A stretch of 64,000 nt of DNA from Pogostemon cablin (GCA_023678885.1 CM043001.1:28401867-28465866), one strand, 5' to 3'. Shown: positions 22,163 through 33,473, numbered from the stretch's first letter. Numbers and translations: made by a program. The notes: a model not told the origin generated them from the sequence alone.

Positions 22163-24850
22163 ATGGCTGCTTTTGCAGCTGTAGTTTCTGTTATGAACAA
22201 TATTGAGCTGATCCAGAACCATCCTATCCACTCCTTTTCCTTCGACAAGAAACAGATCGAACATGTTCACGAAAATGTATGTTTCCTGCTCGAATTTTTG
22301 GAGTCTTATCCACACGGATGTAGCAAAGAAGGAGAAGCTTTGGAGAGCCTTATTGCATCTGCAGCTCACGAAGCTGATGATGTGATCGAATCCCACGTTG
22401 TGGATCAAATTCAAGCTGGATCTACACTCAATGGGAACACAAGTTCATGCTTCTTTGAAAATCTGCAAAAAGTCATTGAAAACTTGGATTCTGTCAAGGA
22501 AATGGCTATGAAGGTTAAAGCTAATGGGAGATTCAAAGATCATATGTATAACACGATGCCTACTGCTGCTTCAACACCTCTTACAGCTGGAAAGAATGTG
22601 ATGGTGGGATTTGATGACGAGTTGACTCATCTAATGGATGTGCTCACCGGACAACAATTCAGTCTGCAAAGCATCTCAATAACCGGCATGGGTGGTATGG
22701 GTAAGACTACACTTGCCAAACATGTTTATGAGCATTCGATAATCTTTTATCATTTTGATATTCGTGCTTGGGCTACCATCTCTCAAGATTTCAGTACAAG
22801 AAAAATCCTGTCAGAACTTCTTTCATGCCAAGGAAAATCAACCAGTGAATTAGATCAGAAAACTGAAAATGAATTAGGAGAGCTATTACGTCAGAAATTC
22901 TTATGGAATAGAAGATATTTGATTGTGTTGGATGATATTTGGAGTAAAGAAGCTTGGGATAATATGAAGGATTTCTTTCCTGATAACCAAAATGGAAGTA
23001 GGATTGTTGTGACAAGTAGGCAATTAGATGTGGCCAACCATTTAAGCTCTTTGTGCCTTCCAATGAAATTTCTAGATGATGAAAAGAGTTGGAATCTGTT
23101 TTGTGAGAAGACATTTGCAGAACAAGGTTGTCCTCTTGAGCTAGAAAAAATTGGAAAGAAGATAGTGAAAAAATCCAGAGGACTTCCTCTGCTAATTGTT
23201 CTAATTGGGGGGCAACTTAGAAAATCACCTCCAATGAAGGAATACTGGGAGAATGTTGCAAATGATATAACCTTAATTTGGGATTCTGGGGAGGCTGAGC
23301 AGAGCTTAGATGTATTATCTTTGAGTTATAGCTACTTGCCTGCTCACTTAAAGCCGTGTTTTCTTTACATGGGAGTTTTTCCGGAAGACAAGGACATCTC
23401 TGTCTCTATGCTTGTCAAGCTTTGGATTGCTGAGGGGTTCATTAAGCCAAGTAAGACTGAAAGCTTGGAAGAAGTTGCGGAGGGTTGCTTGAAGGATCTT
23501 GCTGACAGGAACCTCGTTTTAGTTCGTGAATGGACGTGGAATGGAAAAATTAAAACTTGCAACATTCATGATGTTTTGAGAGAGCTATGCTTGAAGATAG
23601 CTATGGAGAAGAACTTCTTTTATGTCGTGAAGAAGTTAGTTGATGCTCCGGAACTAATGAAGGAACGTCGTGTTGTAGTTCATGGAAGCATTGTGGAGAA
23701 AAAAGATTCCACTGCAATTAACTCAGCAGCAATCACTCGTTCTGTGATCTGCGAAGGTGGTGCGTTGTCGTTCGATTATAGACTGTTGAAAGTGATGAAG
23801 GAGGTTAGAGGAAGAGTGCGTAAGGTTGGTGAAAGCTGTCTGGAGATTGAAATGAAACAAGTCAACCTAAGATACCTTCATGTCAATTTCTTGCATCAAT
23901 TCTCAGGTTGGAGTCCTAGTAGCCAACTTCATTGTCTTCCTTCTTCAATGTCCATGCTCTGGAATTTGCAAACATTGATTTTTAAAGTGTTCGATCGTTA
24001 CGCTGTTGCACCTTCCGAAATTTGGAAGATGCCACAGCTAAGGCATGTCATGGTTACCTACATTAGTCTTCCTGATCCTCCATCGACCGACCAACAAAAC
24101 GACGACTTGCTGCCGTTGCAGAACCTAACAACACTTTCCCATGTGATGAACTTCAGGCTGAGTGAAGATATCTGTGAAAGCATCCCAAACATCAAGGAAT
24201 TGGATCTGTTTTACACTTCTTACTCCTTGAAGAGATGTGATGCAACCTCTCATTACTCTCCTCACAATCTTGGTTGTTTCAAGAAACTGCAATCTCTCAG
24301 CTGCATTTTTCCTGTATCCCCGGAATCACGTTGTTTCGCTGTGAGCTTCACATTTCCGAGTTCACTTCACAAGCTGTGCTTACAACATTGCCATCTACGT
24401 TGGGATGATCTGAGTTTGATTGGTTGTTTGCCCCATCTTGAAGTTGTGGAACTGCAGTGGAAATCCGTGGTAGGACCGGAATGGAGCCCTGTCGAGGGCG
24501 AATTCTTTCGCCTCAAGTCTTTGAGCATTGCAGGATGTGGTGATCTGGTTCACTGGAATGCAGAAAGCAGGCACTTCCCAGTTCTAGAGAAGTTGCTTCT
24601 TTATGAGTTGGATAAGTTGAAAGAGATCCCTTTAAGCATGGGGGATATACCAACACTTGGGTTTATTAGTTTGATGAATTGTAGTGTGTCAGCAGCCATT
24701 TCTGCAGCAAGAATACTTGTGGAACAACAAGGTCTTGAAAATGAGGGGCTTCAACTGGAAATTATATTTAGGAATAAGATCAAACTTGAGAGATTCAAGG
24801 AAATGGTCCAAGTTGAGGGTTTGTCAACCAATAATCTTCACATAAAGTAA
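22163..24850 (+). CDS. R1-type CC-NB-LRR immune receptor (NLR-2), intact
   Basis: Single-exon 895-residue NLR, closely related to NLR-1 and likely to act as a cytoplasmic pathogen sensor. The N-terminal Rx-type CC carries EADDVIE near residue 71. The P-loop GMGGMGKTT is at 175-183, followed by RNBS-A FDIRAWATIS, Walker B LIVLDDIW, RNBS-B GSRIVVTSRQ, GLPL, RNBS-D CFLYMGVFPED and NIHDVL in the MHD position. The LRR region ends with an IPTLGFISL repeat and a short charged tail. All NB-ARC motifs are intact, with no stop or frameshift. It lies head-to-tail 0.7 kb after NLR-1. The start is the only ATG aligned with the family MAAFAAVVS start. Confidence 0.95.
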   Translation: MAAFAAVVSVMNNIELIQNHPIHSFSFDKKQIEHVHENVCFLLEFLESYPHGCSKEGEALESLIASAAHEADDVIESHVVDQIQAGSTLNGNTSSCFFENLQKVIENLDSVKEMAMKVKANGRFKDHMYNTMPTAASTPLTAGKNVMVGFDDELTHLMDVLTGQQFSLQSISITGMGGMGKTTLAKHVYEHSIIFYHFDIRAWATISQDFSTRKILSELLSCQGKSTSELDQKTENELGELLRQKFLWNRRYLIVLDDIWSKEAWDNMKDFFPDNQNGSRIVVTSRQLDVANHLSSLCLPMKFLDDEKSWNLFCEKTFAEQGCPLELEKIGKKIVKKSRGLPLLIVLIGGQLRKSPPMKEYWENVANDITLIWDSGEAEQSLDVLSLSYSYLPAHLKPCFLYMGVFPEDKDISVSMLVKLWIAEGFIKPSKTESLEEVAEGCLKDLADRNLVLVREWTWNGKIKTCNIHDVLRELCLKIAMEKNFFYVVKKLVDAPELMKERRVVVHGSIVEKKDSTAINSAAITRSVICEGGALSFDYRLLKVMKEVRGRVRKVGESCLEIEMKQVNLRYLHVNFLHQFSGWSPSSQLHCLPSSMSMLWNLQTLIFKVFDRYAVAPSEIWKMPQLRHVMVTYISLPDPPSTDQQNDDLLPLQNLTTLSHVMNFRLSEDICESIPNIKELDLFYTSYSLKRCDATSHYSPHNLGCFKKLQSLSCIFPVSPESRCFAVSFTFPSSLHKLCLQHCHLRWDDLSLIGCLPHLEVVELQWKSVVGPEWSPVEGEFFRLKSLSIAGCGDLVHWNAESRHFPVLEKLLLYELDKLKEIPLSMGDIPTLGFISLMNCSVSAAISAARILVEQQGLENEGLQLEIIFRNKIKLERFKEMVQVEGLSTNNLHIK

Positions 24851-25601
24851 TTTTCACATTAAATTGTTTCTTTTTTTGGATGAATGTATCATTCCTCCAT
24901 GCATTTTCAAATTATTTTTATTGATTTTGTGGTAAAGATTGGATTACAATTTGAGTGTCTTGAACCAAAAAAAAAAAAAAAGAAGGGCTACACCTACTCA
25001 AATAAATAAAAAAAATTGATCATATATTACGGAAGTGATACCTGTTTTCCAAGGTTACTCTATCAAAATAAATTTTATATAATATTTTAATTGAAAAAAA
25101 AAAAGTGATACTGTATAGTCTATTAAATGAATAGCATTAGTAAAATACTTTTTTATGAGTGAAAATTATTTTCATAAAATAAGTGAGCATTTTAAATTTG
25201 AAAGAATTATATTTTTTACATGCTCTGCATTATTCTTTTTCAATCTTCATTTATTATCTATTTTCACTTTTATTGATTTTTTTAATATCATCATTAAGTA
25301 AAAACAAAAAATTAATTAAATAATTACACATGAAGAGCAGTTTTAACTCTCCAAGTTTAGAAAGAAAAACAAAACTAAAAAAATTAAAGTGAAAAAGATG
25401 AAAACTGAGGAAAACTAATTAGTGACATCCAAAAGTCAAGGCCGACCGATGAAAATTGAAATCATAATTTACTTAATTCAAGTGGACAGTATATTTTAAT
25501 CACGTTGAAGATTGTAAGAAATAAACGCATAATCTTTGCAACTACGGAACTTGTTCCATTATCATTTCTCAAACTTTTCGAAGGTCAACGATTGGCGATT
25601 G
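24851..25601. other. Spacer between NLR-2 and the NB-ARC-less NLR relic
   Basis: AT-rich DNA with poly-A runs at 24967-24981. No gene is supported. The last 100 bp upstream of 25602 are probably an eroded NLR promoter. Confidence 0.4.
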
Positions 25602-26785
25602 ATGGCAGCTTATGCAGCTGTAGTTTCTGCTAAGAACAACATCGAGATGATCCAGAATCATCCTTACCACTCATTTTCGTTCGACAAGAAACAGATGGAG
25701 TGTGTTCATGAAAATGTGTGTTTCTTGCTCGATTTCCTGGAGTCTTATCCACATGGAGGTATCAAAGAAGCAGAAGCTATTGAATATAGACTATTGAAAG
25801 TGTCGCAGGAGGTTGAAGCAGTAGTTAATGAGGTTTATGAAATTCCTACAATGACTGATAATCAGCACGTTAACCTGCGATACCTTCATTGCAAAAGTTC
25901 AAATATTTACTTAAGTATGCATATTCTCTGCCTTCCTCCTACTATATCCTTGCTCTGGAATTTGCAAACATTAAGGATTTCACTACTGTCTGGAGCAGAT
26001 GTCATCGCACCTTGTGAAATTTGGAAGATGCAACAACTCAGGCATGTCATGGTCATATTCATTTCTCTTCCCGATCCTCCTATAAGTGACCAACAGAATG
26101 AGTTATTTGCATTGAAGAACCTACAGACACTTTGAATTTTAGGTTGAGTGAAGATATGTGTGAAAGAATCCCCAACATCAAGGACTTGGAACTACTGTAT
26201 GAAGATGTGCTCTCGTATGACTATGAAGTAAGTTCATATTACTGTCCCCCCAATCTTGGCCGTTTTCAGAAATTGGAATCACTTACCTGCACTTTTCTTT
26301 CTGTACTGAGTTTCACATTCCCGATTTCGGTTCAGAAGTTGTGCTTAATAGGCTGCCGTCTACTTTGGGAAGATTTGAGTATGATTGGTTGTTTGCCTCA
26401 TCTTCAAGTTCTTGAACTAGGCTCGGTCTCCGTGGTAGGACCAGAATGGAACCCTATCGAGGGGCAATTCCTTTGCCTCAAATCTTTGATCATTAGAGAC
26501 TGTGATGATCTAGTATATTGGAATGCAGTCACTTGCCAGTTTTAGAGAACCTTATTCTTTCATTCTTGGTCAAACTGGATGAGGTCCCTTTGGATATTGG
26601 AGAAATACCAACACTGGGATTCATTAGATTGAGTGAGTGTAGTATGTCAGCAGCCAGAATACTTTTGGAACAACAGTCTCTCGAGAATGAGGGCCTTCAA
26701 CTGCAAGTTGATTTTTTCCAAAAAAAACAGATTCATGGAAATGCTCCAAGTTGAGGGTTTGCCAACCAATAATCTCATCATAACA
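25602..26785 (+). pseudogene. NLR pseudogene lacking most of the CC and the whole NB-ARC
   Basis: Begins with the family start (MAAYAAVVSAKNNIEM) and keeps about 60 codons of the CC domain. At about 25785 it jumps, in frame, straight to the region just before the LRRs (EYRLLKVSQEVEAVVNEV). Compared with NLR-1 about 480 codons are missing. The LRR part has a frameshift at about 26134, where a roughly 11-nt deletion makes a TGA in the segment that is ACTCTCCTATGTGATGAAT in NLR-1, another near 26530, and a further one before the C-terminus. The first open stretch could give a 177-residue CC-LRR product from 25602, but the repeated lesions favour a dead gene. Confidence 0.9.
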
Positions 26786-27571
26786 TGCATTATTTATTAA
26801 CATGTTCTGTTTTTTTATTTGGATGAATACATCCTGTCCACATTTTCAACTTCACTTTGTTTGGATGAATGCAATATCTCTCTCTTAATTGTGCATATGT
26901 ATGTCAAAATTGTATATATCTTTGAACAGCAATAAAAAATAAAATAATAATAATAATTTAAAAAAAATTAAGTCAATGCAGAATAAATTGGAAGACTAAA
27001 TGTTCGTTTTACGGTTTTAAACCCAAGTTTTGATTTTCAAAATTCACATCTAGATTTTAAAAACCACACTATGTATACTTATTACATTCTTTCTCCTCAA
27101 TTAATACTCTTTCTCTCTTTATATCTCCTCTCTCATTTAATTTTTTAAATAAATTAATACATTGATTTGACATAAAATTAAAACATATCTTACCTAAAAC
27201 CCAAAACAAACATAGAATGATTATTCACGGTTTTCAAACCCCACATATTCCCAAACCAAACATCACCTAAAAATGCTAAAGTTTCTTTTGTAAAGTTTAG
27301 AACTTTTAAGGGGATGCTTGTTTTCGGGTTTGAAATTCCGGAAGTAGAATTCAAAATCCACACCTACATTTTAAAAATCACCCGTATATATACCTATATA
27401 CATTCTATCTTCTCAATTAATACACTTTTTCTCTTTATTTCTTTCATCTTTTTTGGTTACATAAATTAATACAAAATAACTCCTATATATACATATTTAC
27501 ATTCTCTCTCCTTAATTAATACATTTTTCTCTTTTATCTCTCCTCTCATCTTTTTTTTCTACATAAATTAA

Positions 27572-27848
27572 TACTCCCTCCGTCCCAACTTCAACTTCAC
27601 ACTTTTCATTTTGGTCCGTCCCAAATTCAACTTCACACTTCCATAAAAGGAAAAAGCAACAAACTAATATCCCTCTAACATACTTTAATTTCAAATTTGT
27701 CATCACCTTTTTAACACACATAACATACTTTATCATTTGTTTATTACCAAAAAATATCATACTACCCTCAAAAGTAAGTCAAAAAGTGACTTTTCTTAAA
27801 CTCCGTATTTACAGTAAACGTGAACTTGAATTTGGGACGGAGGGAGTA
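27572..27848. mobile_element. Stowaway-like MITE (277 bp)
   Basis: Termini TACTCCCTCCGTCCCAA and GGGACGGAGGGAGTA are inverted repeats with a TA target. Sub-terminal sequence (CTTCAACTTCACACTT / GTGAACTTGAATTTGGG) is also inverted. No ORF of its own. Confidence 0.9.
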
Positions 27849-27976
27849 CATTCTTACACATTGACATAAAGTTAAAACCTACCATATCGAAAATTCAAAA
27901 TAAACATAACATTACTATTCATGATTTTCATTTTCCTGAAACCCCAAAACAAACATCATCTAAAAAAGTTTTAATA

Positions 27977-28201
27977 TACTCCCTCTATCCCCTTCAAAGG
28001 ATTTATTTTCCATTTTAGGTTTCTCATCAAAAGAGTTTATTTTCTTTTTTAAACACATGGGGGCACACACACCTTTAATACAATTTAAATATGTGGCCCA
28101 CAAACCCAATATACACTACTTACTACACATTAAATAATAATACTGGTTAATTCAAGTGCAATAAGCAAAAACACTCTCCTTTACAAGAGACGGAGAGCGT
28201 A
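27977..28201. mobile_element. Stowaway-like MITE (about 225 bp), diverged
   Basis: Starts TACTCCCTCTATCCCCTTC and ends CAAGAGACGGAGAGCGTA. The inverted termini are imperfect. It is absent from the paralogous stretch near 15060-15080. Confidence 0.7.
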
Positions 28202-28483
28202 TGATTTATACGTTAGTCGCATTTCAGCTTTAGCAACTTTTGAATGTTGAATTTGGATTATAAGTGTTGGGCTTTTCCGATAGACATACAACGAACTTAT
28301 CAGCCCACATAAGGTGGGCTGTAACAATTCTTATATTTGGGCTTTACAGAAATAAATAATAAACAATATTTAATAAATAAATTAATTTACTATTATTATG
28401 AGTAGATCATCATCTCCTTCCCGCGGAAGTAGGGTTTTAATTCTCATTCTTGATTTAAATACTTCAATCTCTCGATTCGTAGA

Positions 28484-28661
28484 TGTTGAAATTGAGATTG
28501 AGATATGGAAATGAAGATTTCATTGATCTTGTGTTGTGTAGTTTACAGGTTCAAAGGCAATCCTATTTATACACATTTGAGAAAACTAGCCAGTACAAAA
28601 ATATAGCTGTTGTAATAGTGCTTCCTTAATATCTGGAAGGGTGTTTCACACTTGTTCAACA
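28484..28661 (-). repeat. 3' LTR of copia E1
   Basis: 178 bp, identical to 33067-33244 except for one base (AATGAAGATTTC here, AATGAATATTTC there). The pol stop codon lies just inside it. Confidence 0.95.
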
Positions 28662-31600
28662 CTCCCCCTCAAGTGTAGGGGTGAATGGGTTGATCACTCC
28701 TAACTTGTCAAGAATAAACTTATGTCTTGATTTGTCCAAGGCTTTAGTGAATATGTCTGCAAGTTGATCCTTGCTCCCAATATAAGGTGTTTGAATCATC
28801 CCAGTTTGAACTTTGTCTCGAACGAAATGACAATCCACTTCAATATGTTTTGTTCGCTCGTGGAACACAGGGTTTGAGGCTATGTGGCGAGCAGCGTTGT
28901 TATCACAATGCATTTGAATTGCTCCTTTGGTTTGAATGTTCATATCCTCAAGTAGTTGCTTTATCCAAGTAAGTTCACTAGCAGTTGATGCCATTGCCCG
29001 GTATTCTACTTCGGCACTTGATCGAGCCACCACGTTTTGCTTTTTACTTTTCCAGGTTACTAGATTCCCTCCAACCATAGTGCAAAATCCCGTAGTAGAT
29101 CGTCGGTCAAAGCTTCCTGCCCAATCCGCGTCTGTATAACCTTGAATACTTACATCGTTGTTATTTTTTATCCAAATTCCTTGTCCCGGAGTTGATTTTA
29201 GATATTGGAGGATCCGATCAATAGCAGCTAGGTGAGTGGTACGAGGTGCCTGCATAAATTGACTAATAACACTCACAGGAAAAGCAATGTCAGGGCGAGT
29301 AACAGTTAAATAAATAAGTTTTCCTACAAGTCTTTGGTACATGCCCACATCTTCAATGAGAGATCCATCTTCTGAATTGAGTTTAGCATTGGTTTCCATG
29401 GGAGTGCTAGCGGGTTTAACACCGAGTTTACCTGTTTCTTGAAGGAGATCGAGGGTGTATTTTCTTTGTGAAAGGAATAATCCTTCTTTGGAGGAGTGAG
29501 CTATTTCAATTCCAAGAAAGTATTTAAGAAGACCAAGATCTTTGATATCAAAAGTTTGTTTGAGAAAGTTCTTGATATCTTGAATTTCTGTTTCCTTGTC
29601 ACCGGTAATAATAATATCATCGACATAAACTAAAACAATAATTGAAGAATTTGAGGAGATACGAGTAAATAACGATGAATCAGCTGAACTTTTTTGAAAG
29701 TTCTGAGAGAGTAATGCATGACTAAGTTTAGAATACCAAGCTCTGGGAGATTGTTTTAGACCGTAAATGGATTTGTGAAGTTTGCAAACGAGGGTAGAAT
29801 CTGGATTTTTAAGACCTTGAGGAGGAGTCATGTACACTTCTTCTTCTAAATCTCCTTGTAGAAAGGCATTTTTAACATCCATTTGATGAAAGGACCAATT
29901 TTTATTAGTGCCTATAGAAAGAAGGATTCTTACGGTGTTCATTTTAGCGACGGGTGCGAATGTTTCTTCATAGTCAATTCCATAAGTTTGGGTGAAGCCT
30001 TTGGCAACTAGACGAGCTTTATATCTTTCGATTTTTCCTAGACTATCGAATTTTACTTTGTAGACCCATTTACACCCGACTGCCTTTTTTCCTTTAGGGA
30101 GATGAACGAGAGACCAAGTATTATTTTTCTTAAGAGCTTTTATTTCTTCTTCCATTGCTTTACGCCAGGTAGGACAACAATTAGCCTCTTCGAAGTTTTT
30201 AGGTTCAGATTGATTTATGCAATTTAAAAAAGCATGATGCTCTTTTGAAATATGGGAATAAGATAAGAAGTTTTGGATAGGATACGATACCGAATTAGTG
30301 ACATAGTCTCTTAGTTTGGTAGGCTGTCGGATTTGTCAAAGAGATCTCCGAGGTGAATTAGTTCGAGTTGGGTGTTGGTTTTGATCTCCCCCTATCGGAG
30401 CATCGTCTTCGACTGGAATGTGATCTCCCCCTGTCAGACCATCTTCATCGACTATGGTTTCATCTTCCCCTGTTGAATTTCCATCATCCTCGTTAGGATT
30501 CGTAGTGATCAAATCATGATGATCCTGAGAGGGAATAAAATCAGTAGGAGTTGAAATAGGAAAAACAAAGTTGTTAGTATCAATGGAGGAGTTATCAATA
30601 GAGTAATAAGGATCATTTTCATTAAAGGTAACATCTCTTGAAATGTAGAGTTTTTTAGTAATAGGATCATAACACTTGTAACCTTTTTGAAGTACGGAGT
30701 AGCCAAGAAAAATAGTTTTAACTGAAGAATGACTAAGTTTATCGGTACGATTAACGTGAACAAAACACGTACATCCAAAAGTGCGTAAGTGGTCAAGAGC
30801 CACATCCTCTTTAAAAATAATTTTGTGGGGACTAAGGTTATTGAGATTAGGGGAAGGTCGACGATTAATAAGGTAATTGGCGGTTAGAAGAGCATCTGAC
30901 CAAAAACGTTTTGGAACATTATTTTGGAAAAGAAGAGAACGAGTAACTTCGAGAAGATGACGATGTTTCCGCTCTGCGACTCCATTTTGAGCGGGTGTGT
31001 AGGGACACGAGGTTTGATGAATAATTCCATTACTTTTTGTAAAATTTTGAAAATTTAGGTTTATAAATTCAGTTCCATTATCCGTTCGAAGAATTTTGAT
31101 GGACTTATTGAACTGATTTCTGACGTAGGCAAAAAATTCCTGAAATGTCGCGAAAACTTCGCTTTTATTTTTAAGTAAAGATATCCAAGTATGCTTTGAA
31201 AAATCATCTATAAAGCTAACATAATATTTAAAATCATTATGAGATGTAGTTGGAGCGGGACCCCAAACATCCGAGTGGATCAAATCAAAAATAGATTTTG
31301 AATTCGAAGAGGAATTTGTGTAAGGGAGACGTGTGTGTTTAGATAAGGAACAAATATCACACTTATCATGATATGACGAATTAGGAAATATTTTGTTGAA
31401 AACTGAATTGGACGGATGTCCAAGACGTTTATGCCAAAGGGACATATAAAAAACATTTAAAGCAATACTAGGGAAATTAATTAGGTATAAATTATTGATA
31501 CGAACTCCTTTACCAATAGTTCGTCCTGTCACTTTTTCCTGAAATACAACATCAATGTCAGTAAATATAACTTGACAATTTAATTCCGTGGTGATCTTAC

Positions 31601-31889
31601 TAACGGATAATAAATTCAAACTAAAAGATGGTAAATAAAGGATATTGTCAATCTTTTTAGAGAAAAGATAACTTGATCCATTTCCATAAATGATCGGGAA
31701 TCCTTCGGCAGCGACGGACCAGCAGCGTCGCGTTCCCGGCGTGCTTCGAGCGACAGCGATGATCGGTGGACGTGCGGCATTCTTTGGCAAGGGCTGACCT
31801 CCGTGAGGAACAACAACGACAACTGGTGGCAACGACAAGCAGAGATGGTGGCTGGGAGGTCGCGCTTCCAGCGGCGCGTTCCTCGTCAC
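28656..31889 (-). pseudogene. Copia E1 pol remnant (integrase - reverse transcriptase - RNase H) with one stop
   Basis: The frame from 31889 encodes a GAG-pre-integrase zinc region (LWHKRLGHPS, CDICSLSKHTRLPY) and integrase core (HSDVWGPAP, DDFSKHTW, RTDNGTEF, PYTPAQNGVAERKHRH). It ends at a TGA at about 30336. The same frame continues after it and from 30155 encodes reverse transcriptase (WVYKVKFD, YGLKQSPRAWY, VYVDDIIITG) and RNase H (DADWAGSFDRRSTTG, ERTKHIEVDCHFVRD). Comparison with E2 suggests that TGA replaced CGA. The first 65 or so residues of the 31889 frame come from the GC-rich leader, not from gag. Confidence 0.92.
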
Positions 31890-32480
31890 TGATGGTGTTC
31901 AGAACGGGCAGCAGCGGTGGCCTTCTCCCACGGGCGGCTGAGCAGATCCGTGCGCGACGAACGAGCCCCTTTCCTCACCTCCGACGGCGGCGCACAGCAG
32001 CGCCGGACTGCAGAAGATGGAGGAGCAGCAGGCGGCGGCGAGCTGCAGAACCAGCGGCGTCGTTCGAAGTCACGACGAGCGTGGCGACGAAAGGCTGAGC
32101 GCGGACGGCAGCTGCGCGTTCCCTGCGAACAGAGCGCGATTCCCGGCGACGAGAAACTGGCGGGTGGCGACGCTCGAACGAGCAGTGCGGCGTTGACGGG
32201 CGGTCGACAGCTCCAGGCGGGATCCTAGCTGCTGACGGAGGAGAAGATGGCTGACGGACAGCGGCGTTCCCTGTGGAGTGGCGGCGAGTCCCTCACGATC
32301 CAGCAGCGGCGTCCGAGAACTGGAACAGATGTTGCGCGGCGGTGGGTGGTCTAGAGCCCTTCGAGCTGCGGCTGACGGGAGTTGCAGATGATGGCAGCTC
32401 CCGGCGGGTGGAAGTGGCGGCGGCGAGGCACGGCGGACCAGTGAGGAACAGCTTTTCCGGCAGGTGGTTTTTTGTTTGTT
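31697..32480 (-). other. GC-rich leader of copia E1 fused directly to integrase
   Basis: About 790 bp far richer in G+C than anything around it, full of GCCGCC/CGGCGG motifs. It lies between the hairpin-rich leader and the integrase part. E2 has a related but shorter GC-rich stretch (49850-50110) followed by gag. Here the gag-protease segment is absent and the leader joins at about 31697 to sequence equivalent to E2 at about 51590. Long open frames on the opposite strand here reflect low stop frequency, not genes. Confidence 0.7.
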
Positions 32481-32575
32481 TCTGAAGGTTTGATTGCTAA
32501 AACTTGTGGGCTTTGCTGGAAGGTGGAGCCCCTTTTGTGGATGAAGAGAGGCTTACAGCTCTCTCCTATTCAGAA

Positions 32576-33060
32576 AAGGATTCAATCCTTCTTTAGAACA
32601 GTACACCAGGGTGTAATCGGAGCCTGTAAGTAAACTTGATTGAATGAAGAAGAGGTTGAATCTCTTTTGAATTGAGACACCTTTAATGGTGTTTTGATTT
32701 AACGAAGAAGAGGTTGAACCTCTTTTGAATTGAGACACCTTTAATGGTGTTTTGATTGAAAGAAGAAGAGGTTAAACCTCTTTTGAATTGAGACACCTTT
32801 AATGGTGTTTTGATTGAATGCTTGAACCTTTTTCAGAAATCAATTTTCTGAAGGTTCTCTGAAGATAAATATCAGAAGAGGATTAAACCTCTTATTAGAA
32901 GTAGAACACCTTTAAGGTGTAATTGTAATCTGTAAGCAGACTTGATAGATTTATGACAGAGGAGAGGTTAAACCTCTCTTTGAATCAGGACACCTTAGAG
33001 GTATATATGTTCTATTTGAACAGATTTGAAGGGCTAAGAGACAGGATTAATCCTGCTCTG
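32576..33060 (-). other. Array of short inverted repeats in the E1 leader
   Basis: Between the primer site and the GC-rich leader there are more than a dozen short perfect or near-perfect inverted repeats, most of two alternating kinds: AGAGGTTnAACCTCT and ACACC(n4-6)GGTGT. A 59-60-bp unit carrying one of each is tandemly repeated three times (about 32643-32815). Others include AAGGATTCAATCCTT, AGAGGATTAAACCTCT, TCTGTAAGCAGA, TGTTC..GAACA and AGGATTAATCCT. Confidence 0.85.
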
Positions 33061-33066
33061 ATACCA

Positions 33067-33244
33067 TGTTGAAATTGAGATTGAGATATGGAAATGAATA
33101 TTTCATTGATCTTGTGTTGTGTAGTTTACAGGTTCAAAGGCAATCCTATTTATACACATTTGAGAAAACTAGCCAGTACAAAAATATAGCTGTTGTAATA
33201 GTGCTTCCTTAATATCTGGAAGGGTGTTTCACACTTGTTCAACA
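33067..33244 (-). repeat. 5' LTR of copia E1
   Basis: 178 bp. In sense orientation it carries a TGTATAAATAGG TATA-type motif and ends TTTCAACA before the initiator-tRNA primer site. Confidence 0.95.
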
Positions 33245-33473
33245 GTAGAGAAATATGTACTCTAGGGGCTTTTTTCACCGAAAATTTTCCTGATTTTATT
33301 TTTATTTCTATTTTTAATACAGACAAATTGGCTGTGTTGTGAAGTGTGTGATTGGATTCCCATCCGAATTATTCAAAATGATATCAGAATTTGTACAATT
33401 TTTATTTTGTTTTTTTAATTCATTCCTTGCTTCCTTGCTATGTCCAAAAAATTGCTAGATTATCGGAGCAGTG

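Larger units (their letters stand above)
28484..33244 (-). mobile_element. Ty1/copia LTR retrotransposon E1 (4761 bp), gag-less
   Basis: Two 178-bp LTRs (TGTTGAA..TTCAACA type) differ at one base, and a 5-bp target duplication GTAGA flanks them (28479-28483 and 33245-33249). On the minus strand the 5' LTR (33244-33067) is followed by TGGTATCAGAGC, a primer site for initiator tRNA-Met. TTGAGGGGGAG precedes the 3' LTR as polypurine tract. Integrase precedes reverse transcriptase, which identifies copia. Gag and protease are missing. The duplicated locus at 15355-15366 shows the empty target site. Confidence 0.95.

Noticed and set aside
18750..22414. Minus-strand open frames over the NLR starts (18750-19047, 22160-22414, also 40197-40763)
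   Set aside because: They mirror the conserved CC coding sequence in each paralogue and recur only because the sense sequence is conserved. No independent motif or promoter was seen.
31766..32485. Long plus-strand open frames (110, 103 and 70 codons) opposite the E1 leader
   Set aside because: They lie in GC-rich DNA where stop codons are rare, overlap each other in different frames, have arginine/alanine-rich composition without motifs, and belong to the retrotransposon leader on the other strand.
32643..32815. CRISPR-like array of regularly spaced repeats
   Set aside because: The 59-60-bp units are contiguous tandem copies without unique spacers, lie in a plant retrotransposon leader, and no cas-type gene exists here.
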